From: Nostoc sp. NMS9
GTDB taxonomy: Bacteria > Cyanobacteriota > Cyanobacteriia > Cyanobacteriales > Nostocaceae
Assembly: GCF_017114995.1 (NCBI RefSeq)
Contig: NZ_JABXKL010000067.1
Coordinates: forward strand, 1 to 50,491
Reading direction: 5' to 3'
Length of the DNA: 50,491 nucleotides
In this document: in pieces, positions 17,135-25,044 of the stretch
Layout of the letters: the number at the start of each line of letters is the position of its first letter
How positions within the stretch are numbered: position 1 is the first letter of the stretch
The notes under the pieces: generated by a model
Seen by the model: the letters and a program-made list of their open reading frames with translations, nothing else
Told to the model about the DNA's origin: nothing
Databases searched by the model: none
Program-made: the position numbers and the translations under genes

Positions 17135-17803
17135 ATGGGTGCATCTCAGAATATGGAAGTATCAGAATTTTGCCTTGAGGGCAGATTTATAGATTTTGTT
17201 ATTAAAGATGGCTATAAGCTGAAAGGTTTAGTGCTGGCGACTCATGAGGGTGAATGCTACGTTAAACTCGCTAAACATTTACGGGCTGCTTTTGACATGC
17301 GGCTACCAGCAGGTACTTGGCTACAAGTTGTTGGTTATAAAGAATACGATATAAAAAAAGACAAAGTTACACTGAAAGCTGAACGTGTGATGGCGGCGCC
17401 TTCTCAAACAGCAACAATTCAAACCATCGCAGCACCACAAGAACCTTCGTCTATTGATAATGTCAAAGTAAAACCAGCTAAGACTAAGGCCACGATTTTG
17501 GTGTGTCAAAAGTCTGATTGTATGAAACGCGGTGGTAAAGCAGTTTGTCAGGCGTTGGAGGCGGCTTTAAGCGATCGCGGTTTAGAAGACCAAGTTACAA
17601 TCAAGGGCACTGGTTGTATGAAGAACTGTAAAGCTGGGCCGAATTTAGTAATGCCAGATAAAACCCGCCATAGCCGAATTCAAGCTGCACAGGTTCCAGC
17701 CTTGATGAATCAGCATTTTGGCGACAAAAATTTAGAAGCACAGCCTGAGAATTTAAGGGAAGTAGCGATATCTAATGGCAAACTTTGGGGAAGTAGTTCA
17801 TAA
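17135..17803 (+). CDS. Thioredoxin-like [2Fe-2S] ferredoxin-domain protein
   Basis: A 222-residue protein with two parts. Residues 1-95 (VSEFCLEGRFIDFVIKDGYK, LKGLVLATHEGECYVKL) form a small beta-rich domain seen in cyanobacterial relatives. After a flexible Ala/Pro/Thr/Lys linker comes a thioredoxin-fold [2Fe-2S] domain from about 125, with ligand cysteines in LVCQKSDCMKRGG and in TGCMKNCKAGPNLVMP. This pattern matches the (2Fe-2S) ferredoxin family related to the NuoE/HoxE fold. The likely role is electron transfer, partner unknown. The start is fixed by a strong ribosome-binding site. A terminator follows about 100 bp downstream. Confidence 0.87.
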   Translation: MGASQNMEVSEFCLEGRFIDFVIKDGYKLKGLVLATHEGECYVKLAKHLRAAFDMRLPAGTWLQVVGYKEYDIKKDKVTLKAERVMAAPSQTATIQTIAAPQEPSSIDNVKVKPAKTKATILVCQKSDCMKRGGKAVCQALEAALSDRGLEDQVTIKGTGCMKNCKAGPNLVMPDKTRHSRIQAAQVPALMNQHFGDKNLEAQPENLREVAISNGKLWGSSS

Positions 17804-17900
17804 AATCTTGACATTTGAATGAGAAAGCTTAATAATATCTTCTCAAGTGTGTTCCGTTAATACTCGGCCGTAAAATCCGCTAGAAGTTTGCAATAAAATC

Positions 17901-17932
17901 AAAAAACTGGCTTTAATTAAGGCCAGTTTTTT
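17901..17932 (+). terminator. Rho-independent terminator
   Basis: An 11-bp stem, AAAAAACTGGC with GCCAGTTTTTT, and a short AT-rich loop, with a T-run forming the right arm. It ends the [2Fe-2S] protein transcript. The rest of 17804-18094 shows nothing else. Confidence 0.8.
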
Positions 17933-18094
17933 GAATGAAGAGGATTTTTATTAAGCAATTTTTAACTGGGATGCTCCCATAATTTGGAAAAATTCAAGAG
18001 AATGTGGTTGATTGATGAATACGTAGACGCACTGAGGCTTTTTGTTAGACATCGCTTACAGTGGAAGCGTCAATCATCAATGACTTAAAAACAA

Positions 18095-18517
18095 ATGCCA
18101 CACACCCCGCAGTGGATATACATCGTTTTTTTGACATTTTCTACAATAGTCATGATTTTTCTATTCCGTCATGACTGGAATCGCCTCGCTAATCTCTACA
18201 GCACCCAAGAAGCACCGCCACAAAACTTTTCGCGAATGAATAGCGGTTCTGTGGGTTTGGTGTATTACAAGGGAACTTTAAACGTTGGTACAAATTCTCA
18301 AGGGATTTATTTGACTATTTTCCCGTTATTTAGCTTTGGACTTACGCCGTTGTTGATTCCTTGGAGTGCCATTAGGAAGATTGAACCTGCTAACCAACTT
18401 TTTATTGAGCGTTTTCGTTTGTATCTTAGTTCTCTAAAAGTCAAACTGATTTTAAGCAAAGATATTTTGGAACCAGCTAAAGAATTTTTAGCCACACAGG
18501 GATTTGAGTGGATTTAG
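18095..18517 (+). CDS. Hypothetical membrane-anchored protein
   Basis: A 140-residue protein I do not recognise by name. Residues 6-24 (WIYIVFLTFSTIVMIFLFR) form one N-terminal membrane anchor. The rest is a small soluble domain with alternating hydrophobic strands: SVGLVYYKGTLNVGTNSQGIYL, a hydrophobic FPLFSFGLTPLLIPWSAIRKIEP stretch, then FRLYLSSLKVKLIL. This layout resembles PH-like or GRAM-like single-domain proteins, in which the PWSAI segment is frequent, but that is a guess. The start is ATG 18095. It is convergent with the truncated gene at 18576. Confidence 0.65.
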   Translation: MPHTPQWIYIVFLTFSTIVMIFLFRHDWNRLANLYSTQEAPPQNFSRMNSGSVGLVYYKGTLNVGTNSQGIYLTIFPLFSFGLTPLLIPWSAIRKIEPANQLFIERFRLYLSSLKVKLILSKDILEPAKEFLATQGFEWI

Positions 18518-18545
18518 ATAAATGCCGTTTTTACCTGGCTGATAT

Positions 18546-18625
18546 CGTAGGCCTACGCCTACGCAATCCAGTTTGTCATACCAAAGGTAAAATCATCGCA
18601 ATCATTTTCAAATTGGTATTAGAAC
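18546..18625. repeat. Dispersed intergenic repeat with GTAGGCCTAC palindrome
   Basis: The 12-bp palindrome CGTAGGCCTACG is followed by CCTACGCAATCC and, further right, by CAATCATTTTCAAATTGGTATTAG. I recognise these as parts of repeats common in Nostoc intergenic DNA. The right part overlaps the end of the truncated gene. Confidence 0.5.
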
Positions 18626-18932
18626 CGCAAAACAGCATTGATTCCTCAACCGAAGACAACAGCACCGGATACAAGTCCTCATATATTTCCAAGTCCCGGC
18701 GCATTTCTTCTAAATCAAAGTAACGAGGCAAAAAGTTAGGGTTTTGTGTTGCCACTTGTAAGGCTTTGCTGACAAAAGCCCGACTTTTATCTCCCATCTT
18801 CAGCATTGTTCGCCGATCTTCAGGGGTCAAATCAACCAAAAACGGTAACTTTTCTCTAATTGTAGCGATCGCCTGCATGACCGCTTCTTTGTCTGCTGGG
18901 GCTAAACTGGCACTGATACGATTTTCTGCCAT
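18576..18932 (-). pseudogene. Conserved hypothetical gene with a repeat-derived, probably truncated C terminus
   Basis: A 118-residue frame. The first about 92 residues look like a coherent helical protein (KEAVMQAIATIREKLPFLVDLT, RRTMLKMGDKSRAFVSKAL, FDLEEMRRDLEIYEDLYPVLLS), a type I recall as somewhat longer in other Nostoc. From about residue 93 the sequence becomes unrelated (SNTNLKMIAMILPLV) and is encoded by a dispersed repeat reading AATACCAATTTGAAAATGAT, followed by the palindrome CGTAGGCCTACG at 18546-18557. I therefore infer that a repeat insertion or deletion removed the original C terminus. The stump may still be expressed: the start is ATG 18930-18932, preceded by AGGAGTATTAAAA. 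Confidence 0.5.
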
Positions 18933-19098
18933 TTTTAATACTCCTTTAGGGTACTTAATTTCAGTATTCCCAAAGTTGTAGAAGCGATCGCGTTTGTTGA
19001 GAGGTAATTAATAGAATTTTATCTAGATTTGCAAAAAAGAGACGGGAGTTTATAAGAAGAGGCTTAGGATAAACTAATGAAACTGAATGCAGAAATAA

Positions 19099-19329
19099 AT
19101 GCGTAAACAAATCATCGAATATACATCTCCACTAGATGCGCTGATTACCCTGACCAAACAGTTAAATACCTATGAAATAAAGTACCAAATGAATTCAGAA
19201 GATTTTTTTGCTAAATATAGCCAAGGCGAAACTTCTGACGATGAAGTGTTTGTCGAATGGGCAGCAAACTACCAACATTATCTAGCTCTACACCAAGATA
19301 TAAAGAGCAAACTCAGAGATGTCGCGTAA
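19099..19329 (+). CDS. Putative TumA-type antitoxin
   Basis: A 76-residue small acidic protein (MRKQIIEYTSPLDALITLTKQLNTYEIKYQM, then SEDFFAKYSQGETSDDEVFVEWAANYQHY). It overlaps the start of the following toxin-like gene by 11 bp. This gene order and length, with the predicted helical FFAKYSQGETSDDEVFVEWA segment, are what I expect for the antitoxin of TumE-like (DUF6516) toxin modules. It would neutralise the toxin by direct binding. The assignment rests mainly on the neighbour. The start is ATG 19099. Transcription probably starts in 18933-19098, between divergent genes. Confidence 0.65.
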   Translation: MRKQIIEYTSPLDALITLTKQLNTYEIKYQMNSEDFFAKYSQGETSDDEVFVEWAANYQHYLALHQDIKSKLRDVA

Positions 19330-19702
19330 AGTTATTCAAGCCTATTTAGATGAAGTTGAGCAAGTTTTACTCAACTGCTCTAACACATACGTTGAGGAAT
19401 ATAGTGCAATAATTTTAACGACAGAGAGAGTTAATCTCCGCATTAGGATACGTTTCGCTCTTAAATATTTACTGCCAGTCAGTGAAGCCTTGGTTATTGT
19501 AGATAATCAAATTACATATATCGATTACCGCTATCACTTTCAAGATGAGCAAAATAGTCTGATTTTTTGTTATGACAGTACACCACACTTTCCCAACTTG
19601 CCTACCTTCCCGCACCATAAACATCTTTTCGACAATGTAATTGCTTCTGATAAGCCACATATAGCCGATGTGCTACAAGAAGTGATGGAGTTTTTAGAGT
19701 AG
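19319..19702 (+). CDS. Putative TumE-type toxin (DUF6516)
   Basis: A 127-residue protein whose C-terminal half carries the features of the TumE/DUF6516 toxin family: ITYIDYRYHFQDEQNSLIFCYD, then TPHFPNLPTFPHHKH, then VIASDKPHIADVLQEV. The His-rich PHFP...FPHHKH core is the most distinctive part. The N-terminal half (LDEVEQVLLNCSNTYVEEYS, VNLRIRIRF) is the usual partner-binding region. The ATG at 19319 overlaps the preceding gene by 11 bp, implying translational coupling in an antitoxin-toxin operon. The cellular target is not visible from sequence. Confidence 0.72.
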   Translation: MSRKVIQAYLDEVEQVLLNCSNTYVEEYSAIILTTERVNLRIRIRFALKYLLPVSEALVIVDNQITYIDYRYHFQDEQNSLIFCYDSTPHFPNLPTFPHHKHLFDNVIASDKPHIADVLQEVMEFLE

Positions 19703-19775
19703 AGTATGGAATTTGCGTCGCAAAACAGAACAATCAAATGTAACCGTTAAAATTTTACTCATTGTTCTATTTCTC

Positions 19776-20966
19776 CTAACCCCTAATCACAGCGATCGCA
19801 TCAATCTCTACCAACACATCTTTAGGTAAGCGCGATACCTGCACACAAGCCCGCGCCGGAGCTGTATTTTCCGGGAAATATTTCGCATATACGGCATTCA
19901 CCGCCGCAAAATCATTCATATCAGCCAAAAATACAGTGGTTTTCACCACATCTTCAAAAGTCGCACCAGCTGCTGTGAGGATGGCTTCAAGGTTAGCTAA
20001 TACCTGCTCAGTTTGCTTTTTGACATCATCAGTGTAGACGACATCACCAAGGCGGGGATCGATGGCAATTTGTCCAGCGATGAATACAAATTGACCTGAA
20101 GCTGCGATCGCTTGATTATAAGGGCCCACTGGAGCGGGTGCGTTATCAGTATTAATTACTTTACGAGTCATAGATATTACTTTATTTAACGATGTTTCCT
20201 GTTTACCGATTTCCACCTCTGAGGCGATCGGTTTGTAGACTTCTCCATCTGGCATTATCGCACCAGTCAGGTCTGCATTTTGAAGATTGGCTCCGTAAAG
20301 ATTTGCTCCAGTTAAGTCAGCTTTTCTAAGATTTACTCCATTCAGATTTGCTTTCATTAAATCCGCTTGTTGTAAATCCGCTCTCTCTAAATTTGTCTCT
20401 TTTAGACAGGCTTTTCTGAAACTTGTAGCTCTGAGATTTGCTGCACCTAGATCAGCCTCAGCCAGATTCATACCAGACAAATTCTTTTGAGATAAATTAA
20501 CACCCCGAATTTTAGCTCCTTGCAAATTGGTATCTTTGATTTGTACATGAATTAGGTTTACTTGACTCAAATCAGCTTCAGACAAGTTAGCCCCATTTAA
20601 ATTTGCATTACTAAGGTTAGCTCTCACGAGATTTGTTTTTTTCAAAGAAGCTTCAGTTAGATTGGCAGAATTTAGCGTAGCATCACTCAAATTGGCATTA
20701 TCTAGGTCTACCCAACTCAAATTTAAATGAGAACTTTCCACTAAACCACTTAAGTTTGCGCTTCTCAGAGATGCCCTGGTAAGATTTGTGCTTTTGAGAC
20801 ATGCCTTACTCAAGTTGGCATTATTTAAATCCGCTCCCGTCAAATCTGCACTTGTTAGGTCTATCCCACTCAGATTTGCACCTTTAAGGTTTACTCCTCT
20901 CAGATTTACTGAATCAAACTTTCTTTGACCTTTTGCATATTGTTTTAAAAGTTCTTCAGCATTCAT
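19776..20966 (-). CDS. Pentapeptide-repeat / RidA fusion protein
   Basis: A 396-residue fusion. Residues 17-235 are about forty pentapeptide repeats of the A(D/N)LxX type (ANLSGIDLTSADLTGADLNN), which fold as a right-handed quadrilateral beta-helix. A short linker (240-265) follows. Residues 266-396 are a complete RidA (YjgF/YER057c) domain beginning MTRKVINTDNAPAPVGPYNQ, with the conserved Arg in ARACVQVSRLP and Glu in LVEIDAIAVI. RidA hydrolyses reactive enamine/imine intermediates made by PLP enzymes. The internal RidA ATG (20169-20171) has no well-placed ribosome-binding site, so the fusion is probably translated as one chain. RidA is usually free-standing at about 130 residues. Confidence 0.85.
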   Translation of the reverse strand: MNAEELLKQYAKGQRKFDSVNLRGVNLKGANLSGIDLTSADLTGADLNNANLSKACLKSTNLTRASLRSANLSGLVESSHLNLSWVDLDNANLSDATLNSANLTEASLKKTNLVRANLSNANLNGANLSEADLSQVNLIHVQIKDTNLQGAKIRGVNLSQKNLSGMNLAEADLGAANLRATSFRKACLKETNLERADLQQADLMKANLNGVNLRKADLTGANLYGANLQNADLTGAIMPDGEVYKPIASEVEIGKQETSLNKVISMTRKVINTDNAPAPVGPYNQAIAASGQFVFIAGQIAIDPRLGDVVYTDDVKKQTEQVLANLEAILTAAGATFEDVVKTTVFLADMNDFAAVNAVYAKYFPENTAPARACVQVSRLPKDVLVEIDAIAVIRG

Positions 20967-21075
20967 AATGCACCTTTAAATACCACTGACACAGTATAAT
21001 CACAAAAACTTTGTGTCACAGGTATTCCTCTCCCCTCTTCCTTCGCGCCCTTTGCGCCTTTGCGGTTCGTCCCTC

Positions 21076-21507
21076 CTACCCCAACCTCGGACGTATCCCA
21101 TAATGCCGATATCGCCAATAATCGCGCAAAATGCGATCGTGGTCAAAACATAAATTACCAGGGACACACCAATACTCAAAAATGCCTACACCCTTAGCAT
21201 CATCTCCAGCCACAGGTTCTCCCGTAGCTGTCGCCAAAAACACAATACTAATCGTATGCTGACGCGGATCGCGATTTGGGTCAGAATATACCAGTAATTG
21301 TTCAACCAACTCCACCTGTAAACCCGTCTCTTCCTTAGCTTCTCGCCGCGCCGCCACTTCCACCGCTTCCCCATAATCTACAAAACCACCAGGAATAGCC
21401 CAACCTAAAGGTAGATTATGTCTTTCAATTAACACTATTGGCCGATGAGGTCGATCTACTAGTTCAATGATGATATCAACTGTCGGTGTAGGATTTCGGT
21501 AAGTCAT
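21076..21507 (-). CDS. Nudix hydrolase, ADP-ribose pyrophosphatase-like
   Basis: A 143-residue Nudix protein. The box is complete: GGFVDYGEAVEVAARREAKE and then ETGL, matching Gx5Ex7REUxEExGU. The motif YSDPNRDPRQHTISIVFLA downstream is typical of the ADP-ribose or NADH-type group rather than MutT. The C-terminal tail is Arg/Tyr-rich (DYWRYRHYGIRPRLG). The start is ATG 21505-21507. It is on the same strand as the RidA fusion, 109 bp upstream. A similar but distinct Nudix gene lies at 43585. Confidence 0.87.
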   Translation of the reverse strand: MTYRNPTPTVDIIIELVDRPHRPIVLIERHNLPLGWAIPGGFVDYGEAVEVAARREAKEETGLQVELVEQLLVYSDPNRDPRQHTISIVFLATATGEPVAGDDAKGVGIFEYWCVPGNLCFDHDRILRDYWRYRHYGIRPRLG

Positions 21508-21600
21508 AGTTATTTAGTCATTAGTCATTGGTCATTGGTCATTAGTCATTAGTCATTGGTTATTCCCAAAGCGCAAAGGACAAAAGACAAATGACAAACA
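21508..21600. repeat. TAGTCAT / GGTCATT heptamer tract
   Basis: About seven heptamers of the type TTAGTCA or TGGTCAT, then AAAGGACAAAAGACAAATGACAAAC. It lies between the divergent Nudix gene and malQ. The related form recurs at 37899, 39950 and 44090-44240. Confidence 0.88.
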
Positions 21601-21708
21601 AAATGAGTTTACTTGATCTCCCCTGCAAATACCGTTCAGTGATAAATTCGATGCGATCGCCTAGCGTCTCCATCAGACAATTGCTCCCTCTCATAACTCA
21701 GGTTACTT

Positions 21709-23217
21709 ATGCCTTTTCCTAGATCCAGTGGCATTTTGCTGCATCCTACCTCTTTTCCCAGTCGATTTGGCATTGGGGATTTAGGCTTAGAAGCCTATCG
21801 CTTCATTGATTTTCTCAAAGATAGCCATCAACAATATTGGCAAGTTTTACCACTGGGGCCCACTGGATACGGCAATTCTCCGTATATGTGCTACTCGGCA
21901 ATGGCAGGAAATCCTCTGCTAATTAGCCCAGAAAAACTCTTAGAAGAAGGTTTGCTATCTGAAGAAGACTTTGCTAATTTACCAGGATTTCCGGTAGAAA
22001 AGGTAGATTTCCAGCAGGTTGTGCCAATTAAGATTGGGCTACTCAAAAAAGCCTGTGACAACTTTAGAGGGAATGCTACGCCCATCCAGCAGAAAGAGTT
22101 TGCAGGTTTTTGCGAAAGTAAAGCCTATTGGCTTGATAATTACGCCTTATTTATGGCGCTGAAAGATGCCAACGAGAATGCAAACTGGCACGCATGGAAG
22201 CCTGAATTTGTCAAGCGCGACCCACAAGCATTGGAGCAAGTACAGCATCACCTCAACGGAGAGATTTATTATTACAAATTCGTCCAATTTGAGTTTTTCC
22301 GCCAGTGGTCAGAACTAAAAAGTTACGCTAATATGCGCGGCATTGACATTATTGGCGATATCCCCATCTACGTATCTCATGATAGTGCCGACGTGTGGGC
22401 GCATCCCGACATTTTTTGCTTAGACGAAGAGACAGGTGCTGCTGCTCAAATGGCAGGAGTTCCACCAGATTACTTTAGCTCCACCGGTCAATTGTGGGGA
22501 AACCCGGTTTATAACTGGGAGGAATTGCAAAAACAAGATTTTAAATGGTGGGTACAGCGCTTTGAAGCAATGCTCGATTATGTAGATATAATTCGCATTG
22601 ACCACTTCCGGGGCTTTGAGGCTTATTGGTCTGTGCCCCAAGGTGAAGAAACTGCAATGAATGGTAAATGGGTGGAAGCGCCTGGAGATGCTTTTTTTGC
22701 AGCGATTAGGGAGAAGTTGGGCAAGCTACCCGTATTGGCGGAAGATTTGGGAGTAATTACACCAGAGGTAGAAGCACTGCGAGACAAGTATGAATTTCCT
22801 GGGATGAAGGTTTTGCAGTTTGCCTTTGGTTCCGATCCTGGTAATCCATTTTTACCATTCAATTACCCGCGAAATGCTGTAGTTTATACTGGTACTCACG
22901 ATAATGACACAACTGTAGGCTGGTTCAATTCAGCTAATGACAACGAAAAGCATAACTTATGGCTTTATTTAGGTTGTATTAGTCCTGAAGGCATCCACTG
23001 GGATTTAATTCGCCTAGCTTTAAGTTCCATAGCCAACCAAGCGATTATTCCCTTGCAAGATGTTTTGGGATTAGGAAACGAAGCGCGGATGAATTTTCCT
23101 AGTGTTGCTGAGGGTAACTGGGAGTGGCGCTATCAAGCAGGAGCTTTAACAGACGAATTACGCGATCGCTTGAAAGTTCTTACCAGACTCAATGGACGCG
23201 CCCCAGAAGCCCAGTGA
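21709..23217 (+). CDS. malQ: 4-alpha-glucanotransferase (amylomaltase)
   Basis: A 502-residue GH77 enzyme that moves alpha-1,4-glucan segments, acting in glycogen and maltodextrin turnover. The family hallmarks are all present: N-terminal RSSGILLHPTSFPSRFGIGDLG, QVLPLGPTGYGNSPYMCYSA, the nucleophile Asp in IIRIDHFRGFEAYW, acid/base Glu in VLAEDLGVITPEV and the third acid in YTGTHDNDTTVGWF. The C-terminal QDVLGLGNEARMNFP is also characteristic. Length is normal and the start is ATG 21709. It has no close operon partner. Confidence 0.97.
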   Translation: MPFPRSSGILLHPTSFPSRFGIGDLGLEAYRFIDFLKDSHQQYWQVLPLGPTGYGNSPYMCYSAMAGNPLLISPEKLLEEGLLSEEDFANLPGFPVEKVDFQQVVPIKIGLLKKACDNFRGNATPIQQKEFAGFCESKAYWLDNYALFMALKDANENANWHAWKPEFVKRDPQALEQVQHHLNGEIYYYKFVQFEFFRQWSELKSYANMRGIDIIGDIPIYVSHDSADVWAHPDIFCLDEETGAAAQMAGVPPDYFSSTGQLWGNPVYNWEELQKQDFKWWVQRFEAMLDYVDIIRIDHFRGFEAYWSVPQGEETAMNGKWVEAPGDAFFAAIREKLGKLPVLAEDLGVITPEVEALRDKYEFPGMKVLQFAFGSDPGNPFLPFNYPRNAVVYTGTHDNDTTVGWFNSANDNEKHNLWLYLGCISPEGIHWDLIRLALSSIANQAIIPLQDVLGLGNEARMNFPSVAEGNWEWRYQAGALTDELRDRLKVLTRLNGRAPEAQ

Positions 23218-23223
23218 AAAGTG

Positions 23224-23305
23224 GGTGAGTAGGACATGGGGCATGGGACAAAGAGAATTACCATGCCCCATGCCCAATGCCCAATGCCCAATGCCCCATA
23301 ACCCA
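23224..23305. repeat. CCCAATG heptamer tract
   Basis: GGGGCATGGGAC, then CATGCCCCATGCC and three CCCAATG units. The two halves are partly complementary, so the tract may form a hairpin between the convergent malQ and RodZ-like genes. Confidence 0.85.
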
Positions 23306-23309
23306 TATT

Positions 23310-24134
23310 TCAAAATTTAGGCTTGGCAGCAATTCTAACTTCTTCCTCTTTCCCTGGCTCTCCCATTTTTTTGGCTTTCTCTTGATTGACGCTCACCAAC
23401 ACACCACCAGCATTATCAGTTTTCACTGTCAGTTGCTCTTGGGCTTTCCAAATTCGGTGAGTTCCCTCTGGCAGAATACCCTCAAACTCGGTTTTGCCAT
23501 CGGCTACTACACGAATCCAAGATGAGGCTTTCAAAGTCACACCAACCTGGACAACCTGTCCCTTTTGGACACTGCTCAGGGTATCGCTGACAGGTTGTAC
23601 CTGCGTTGACTCTTTTAGTTGAGCTAGTTCTGGTTTAACAACAGACTTTTGTTTTGGATATTGCTGGTTTGGGCTATTACTTGCTTGTAGTAAGGCGTTA
23701 TTTAATAACTGAGATAACCCATTTACAGAGCATACTATTAGGAATATGTAAAGAAAGTAAAGATGAATCGGACGTAGTTGAGCCAGGGGTGAAGTATTCC
23801 CCCTACTTAGAGGGCTAACTTGTGCAGAACTGACCGGAAAAGTGCCAGAAAATTCTACTCCATTCAAGCCTAGTGCATCGGCAAATTGCCTGATCAAACC
23901 CTGAATATAGACTGGTTCTGGTAGATCGTTTAAATTACCTTCTTCGATCGCCTGCAATAATCTTCGGGGAATCCTGGTCAATGCAACCACTTGCTCTAGA
24001 GATAAACCCTGTTCTTGACGCAATGCCCAAAGTTGAGCACCTAATTCTGCCAACTTTTCGGCTCGTTGTTGCTCTAATGAAAGTGATGGCTGGTGATTAT
24101 TCTTCTTTCTTAGCCATTTCATGCCTACTGACAC
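23310..24134 (-). CDS. RodZ-like helix-turn-helix membrane protein (DUF4115)
   Basis: A 274-residue protein with the RodZ architecture. An N-terminal HTH_25 domain covers about 25-92 (AQLWALRQEQGLSLEQVVAL, PRRLLQAIEEGNLNDLPEPV, YIQGLIRQFADALGL). A single membrane helix follows near 125-147 (IHLYFLYIFLIVCSVNGLSQ). A Gln-rich periplasmic linker leads to a DUF4115 domain with LKASSWIRVVADGKTEFEGILPEGTHRIW. RodZ links MreB to the membrane in rod-shaped bacteria; the cyanobacterial role is likely also in cell shape. The true start may be Met5 (MKWLRKKNNH). It follows the pseudouridine synthase gene on the same strand with a 17-bp gap, so the two are probably co-transcribed. Confidence 0.83.
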   Translation of the reverse strand: MSVGMKWLRKKNNHQPSLSLEQQRAEKLAELGAQLWALRQEQGLSLEQVVALTRIPRRLLQAIEEGNLNDLPEPVYIQGLIRQFADALGLNGVEFSGTFPVSSAQVSPLSRGNTSPLAQLRPIHLYFLYIFLIVCSVNGLSQLLNNALLQASNSPNQQYPKQKSVVKPELAQLKESTQVQPVSDTLSSVQKGQVVQVGVTLKASSWIRVVADGKTEFEGILPEGTHRIWKAQEQLTVKTDNAGGVLVSVNQEKAKKMGEPGKEEEVRIAAKPKF

Positions 24135-24151
24135 TCCTTAACTCCACTGAA

Positions 24152-24910
24152 TCAATAATTAGGTTGCGTTATCTGATCTTGCAAAAAGTGAATCTCACGA
24201 TCTTTGAGGGAACGATATTTACCCTCTGACAAAAAGGGTTGCTTTGGAGTTTGTAATTGAATTGGGCCGATAGCAGTCCGATGCAGCTTGATTACTGGGT
24301 ATCCTAACTGTTCAGCTATACGGCGAATTTGGCGATTTCTTCCCTCCTGCAACACTATTTCTAAAACGCTTTGCTCGGTACGACGTTCTATTAGATGTAC
24401 CTTAGCGGCCCTGGTTTTTCTACTCTCCAACATCACACCTTGACGCCACATCTGTAGTACTGTTTCTGGAGGATGTCCTTTGACCAAAACATGATATGTC
24501 TTGGAAATACTGTGACGTGGATGGGTTAATCCGAATGTCAGTTCTCCGTCATTAGTCAGGATTAATGCTCCTGTAGAGTCTGCATCTAAACGACCAACTG
24601 GGTGAATACCTGAACCCTCCCGTAATTCTTTCGGTAGTAAATCTAGGACTGTTGGTCTGCGATGAGGGTCGTAGCAAGTCGAAACCACTCCCGCTGGTTT
24701 GTGCAGCAATAGATATATTAAAGCCGGACGCTGCTTTTCGGATACAGGCTTACCATCAATTGCGATCGCATCTTTTTTGGGATCGACTTTTTGACCTAAA
24801 TGTGCCAATACCCCATTAATCCGCACCCGTGAGTGCCTAATCATTTCTTCGGCTTCACGACGTGAGGCGATACCCCATTGAGCAAGAATTTTTTGTAACC
24901 GTACCTCCAT
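24152..24910 (-). CDS. Pseudouridine synthase, RsuA/RluB family
   Basis: A 252-residue rRNA pseudouridine synthase. Residues 1-60 are an S4 RNA-binding domain (RLQKILAQWGIASRREAEEM, VRINGVLAHLGQKVDP). The catalytic domain holds LLHKPAGVVSTCYDP, the catalytic Asp in HPVGRLDADSTGALILTNDG, and the basic region VLQEGRNRQIRRIAEQLGYPV. It modifies uridine in 23S or 16S rRNA; RluB-like (23S) is more likely by length and by the second motif, but I do not fix the target. The start is ATG 24908-24910. It is the first gene of a probable two-gene operon with the RodZ-like gene. Confidence 0.92.
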   Translation of the reverse strand: MEVRLQKILAQWGIASRREAEEMIRHSRVRINGVLAHLGQKVDPKKDAIAIDGKPVSEKQRPALIYLLLHKPAGVVSTCYDPHRRPTVLDLLPKELREGSGIHPVGRLDADSTGALILTNDGELTFGLTHPRHSISKTYHVLVKGHPPETVLQMWRQGVMLESRKTRAAKVHLIERRTEQSVLEIVLQEGRNRQIRRIAEQLGYPVIKLHRTAIGPIQLQTPKQPFLSEGKYRSLKDREIHFLQDQITQPNY

Positions 24911-24957
24911 GTGGAAATTGCTTATTTACTGTTATCAATTAAATGATATTTGCATTT

Positions 24958-24983
24958 TGTAACGAGTAGGCATAAATGTTACA
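24958..24983. promoter_or_regulatory. TGTAAC-N14-GTTACA inverted repeat in a divergent promoter region
   Basis: TGTAAC at 24958-24963 and GTTACA at 24978-24983 form a 6-bp inverted repeat. It lies between the divergent pseudouridine synthase and DUF2993 genes. It could be an operator, but short inverted pairs like this also arise by chance. Confidence 0.25.
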
Positions 24984-25044
24984 TTTAAAGCTTATTTAAT
25001 TTCGGTTCGGTTGTTGAGCAAATACTCATAAACAGATTGGTTAA

